30,080 bases of DNA from a virus. This document shows, one piece after another, positions 29,566 through 30,080 of the stretch; the stretch's first letter is position 1, and every line of letters begins with the position of its first letter. The stretch is taken from positions 1-30,080 of the IMG/VR virus record IMGVR_UViG_3300030106_001893; one strand, written 5' to 3'. The notes beneath the pieces were generated by a model. The model was not told the DNA's origin and made no database searches. It saw only the letters and a list, made by a program, of their open reading frames with translations. Made by a program: the position numbers and the translations under genes.

Positions 29566-30080
29566 AAACAATAAAACTAAACAAAGTCGAGCATAACACT
29601 ACAATAGGAGAGAAGTGCCCTTATTACGAACCAAACATTAAAGAAGATTGTTTTTTAGAACTAGACGGAGAAATTATTGGTTTTTATATAAGCGACATTT
29701 CTAAATATAGTAAAAAGTTAAGTTTATTATTAGCGGTAGCCGATAAAGAATTTAGAAGTGATAATGTTCCGAAAAGCTTGATGAACTCAAGACTTTTAAC
29801 AAAAGGTTATGATGATAAAGGTAAAGCAATATATCAATATAATTCAAGACAATATAGCACAATTTTAGGATCTATCGCTCCAAAAGCACATCTAAGAAGA
29901 CCATATCCAACTATTTCTTCAACGCATAGAGAAAAGAAAGCAAAAACTTTTATTAAAGCAATGTGGGGTTCTTGTTTGATTGGTGAAGAAATTATAAAAA
30001 AATTAACGCCTAAAATATATAAAAGACAAAAAGAACTTTTTGAAGACATAAAAAAAGATTGGAGGTTCGGCACAATGTAT
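29562..30080 (+). CDS. TET/JBP-like 2-oxoglutarate/Fe(II) DNA dioxygenase, N-terminal part (continues at 1-414)
   Basis: Starts at ATG 29562 (ATGA overlap with the glycosyltransferase) and stays open to the right end, where it continues in frame at base 133, giving 266 residues. This part holds residues 1-173: CPYYEPNIKEDCFLELDGEI, NVPKSLMNSRLL, APKAHLRRPYPTISSTHREK and FIKAMWGSCLIGEE, then KKDWRFGTMY. The N-terminal region with conserved-looking HLRRPYPTISSTH precedes the catalytic core. No methyltransferase is fused to it. The metal and 2-oxoglutarate residues lie in the other part. The gene is the last of the ParB-glycosyltransferase-dioxygenase run and directly precedes terS. Confidence 0.78.
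   Translation, partial: MKTIKLNKVEHNTTIGEKCPYYEPNIKEDCFLELDGEIIGFYISDISKYSKKLSLLLAVADKEFRSDNVPKSLMNSRLLTKGYDDKGKAIYQYNSRQYSTILGSIAPKAHLRRPYPTISSTHREKKAKTFIKAMWGSCLIGEEIIKKLTPKIYKRQKELFEDIKKDWRFGTMY
29949..30080. repeat. Right copy of the near-identical terminal overlap
   Basis: Partner of 1-132, offset 29,948. Differences from the left copy lie at 29957, 29984, 29996 and 30003 and are all synonymous in the dioxygenase frame. The final 77 bases are identical. It indicates a circular map and variant strains in the sample. Confidence 0.9.

Overview
The window is essentially one complete, circularly mapping genome of a small siphophage-like virus. Its last 132 bases (29949-30080) repeat its first 132 with four single-base differences, and one gene runs off the right end and continues at the left end, so the unique circle would be about 29,948 bp. 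Every gene I can support lies on the + strand. The DNA is AT-rich. Start codons sit behind A-rich leaders without good Shine-Dalgarno sequences, and the one clear host-type promoter (21852-21882) has the Bacteroidetes form TTG-N19-TAnnTTTG. Many proteins match families I know mainly from phages of Flavobacteriia and other Bacteroidetes. A marine or freshwater Bacteroidota host is the best inference. I see no integrase, repressor, tRNA or CRISPR array.

Layout. (1) 417-2070: small and large terminase. (2) 2189-12608: tail assembly chaperone with a probable -1 frameshift, neck/tail completion proteins, baseplate and fibre proteins, tape measure. (3) 12644-15084: XkdF-like protease, acidic scaffold and HK97-type major capsid protein. 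(4) 15152-17543: tail tube and virion accessory proteins including a LamG-type domain. (5) 17545-20174: portal and head-tail connector, unusually far from the terminase. (6) 20174-21802: tightly overlapping small genes with holin-like membrane proteins, a DUF5675-type peptidase-like protein and a metallophosphoesterase. (7) 21909-28273: early region behind the promoter, with small unknown proteins, a possible recombination protein, an SSB-like OB-fold protein, a DnaA domain-IV-like protein, a replisome-organiser-like protein, NinG, a sigma-factor-like protein, zinc-ribbon proteins and DUF3310. (8) 28299 through the junction to 414: ParB-like protein, glycosyltransferase and TET/JBP-like 2-oxoglutarate/Fe(II) dioxygenase.

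The last block is the most interesting. The dioxygenase looks like a DNA base hydroxylase (HxD...H...R) and the gene before it like the glycosyltransferase associated with TET/JBP enzymes. Both overlap by four bases and follow a ParB-domain gene. Together they suggest replicated DNA is oxidised on a pyrimidine methyl group and then glycosylated. I find no cytosine-C5 methyltransferase and no nucleotide-pool enzyme in the whole genome, so the substrate may be thymine itself (base-J-like chemistry) or cytosine methylated by the host.

The virus carries no recognisable DNA polymerase, helicase or RNA polymerase, so it presumably recruits host machinery with its replication-organiser proteins and may redirect transcription with its sigma-like factor. 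There is no stretch over 300 bases without a gene. The longest gaps (2071-2188, 15740-15826, 21803-21908) hold hairpins, a terminator, a promoter and leader motifs listed below.
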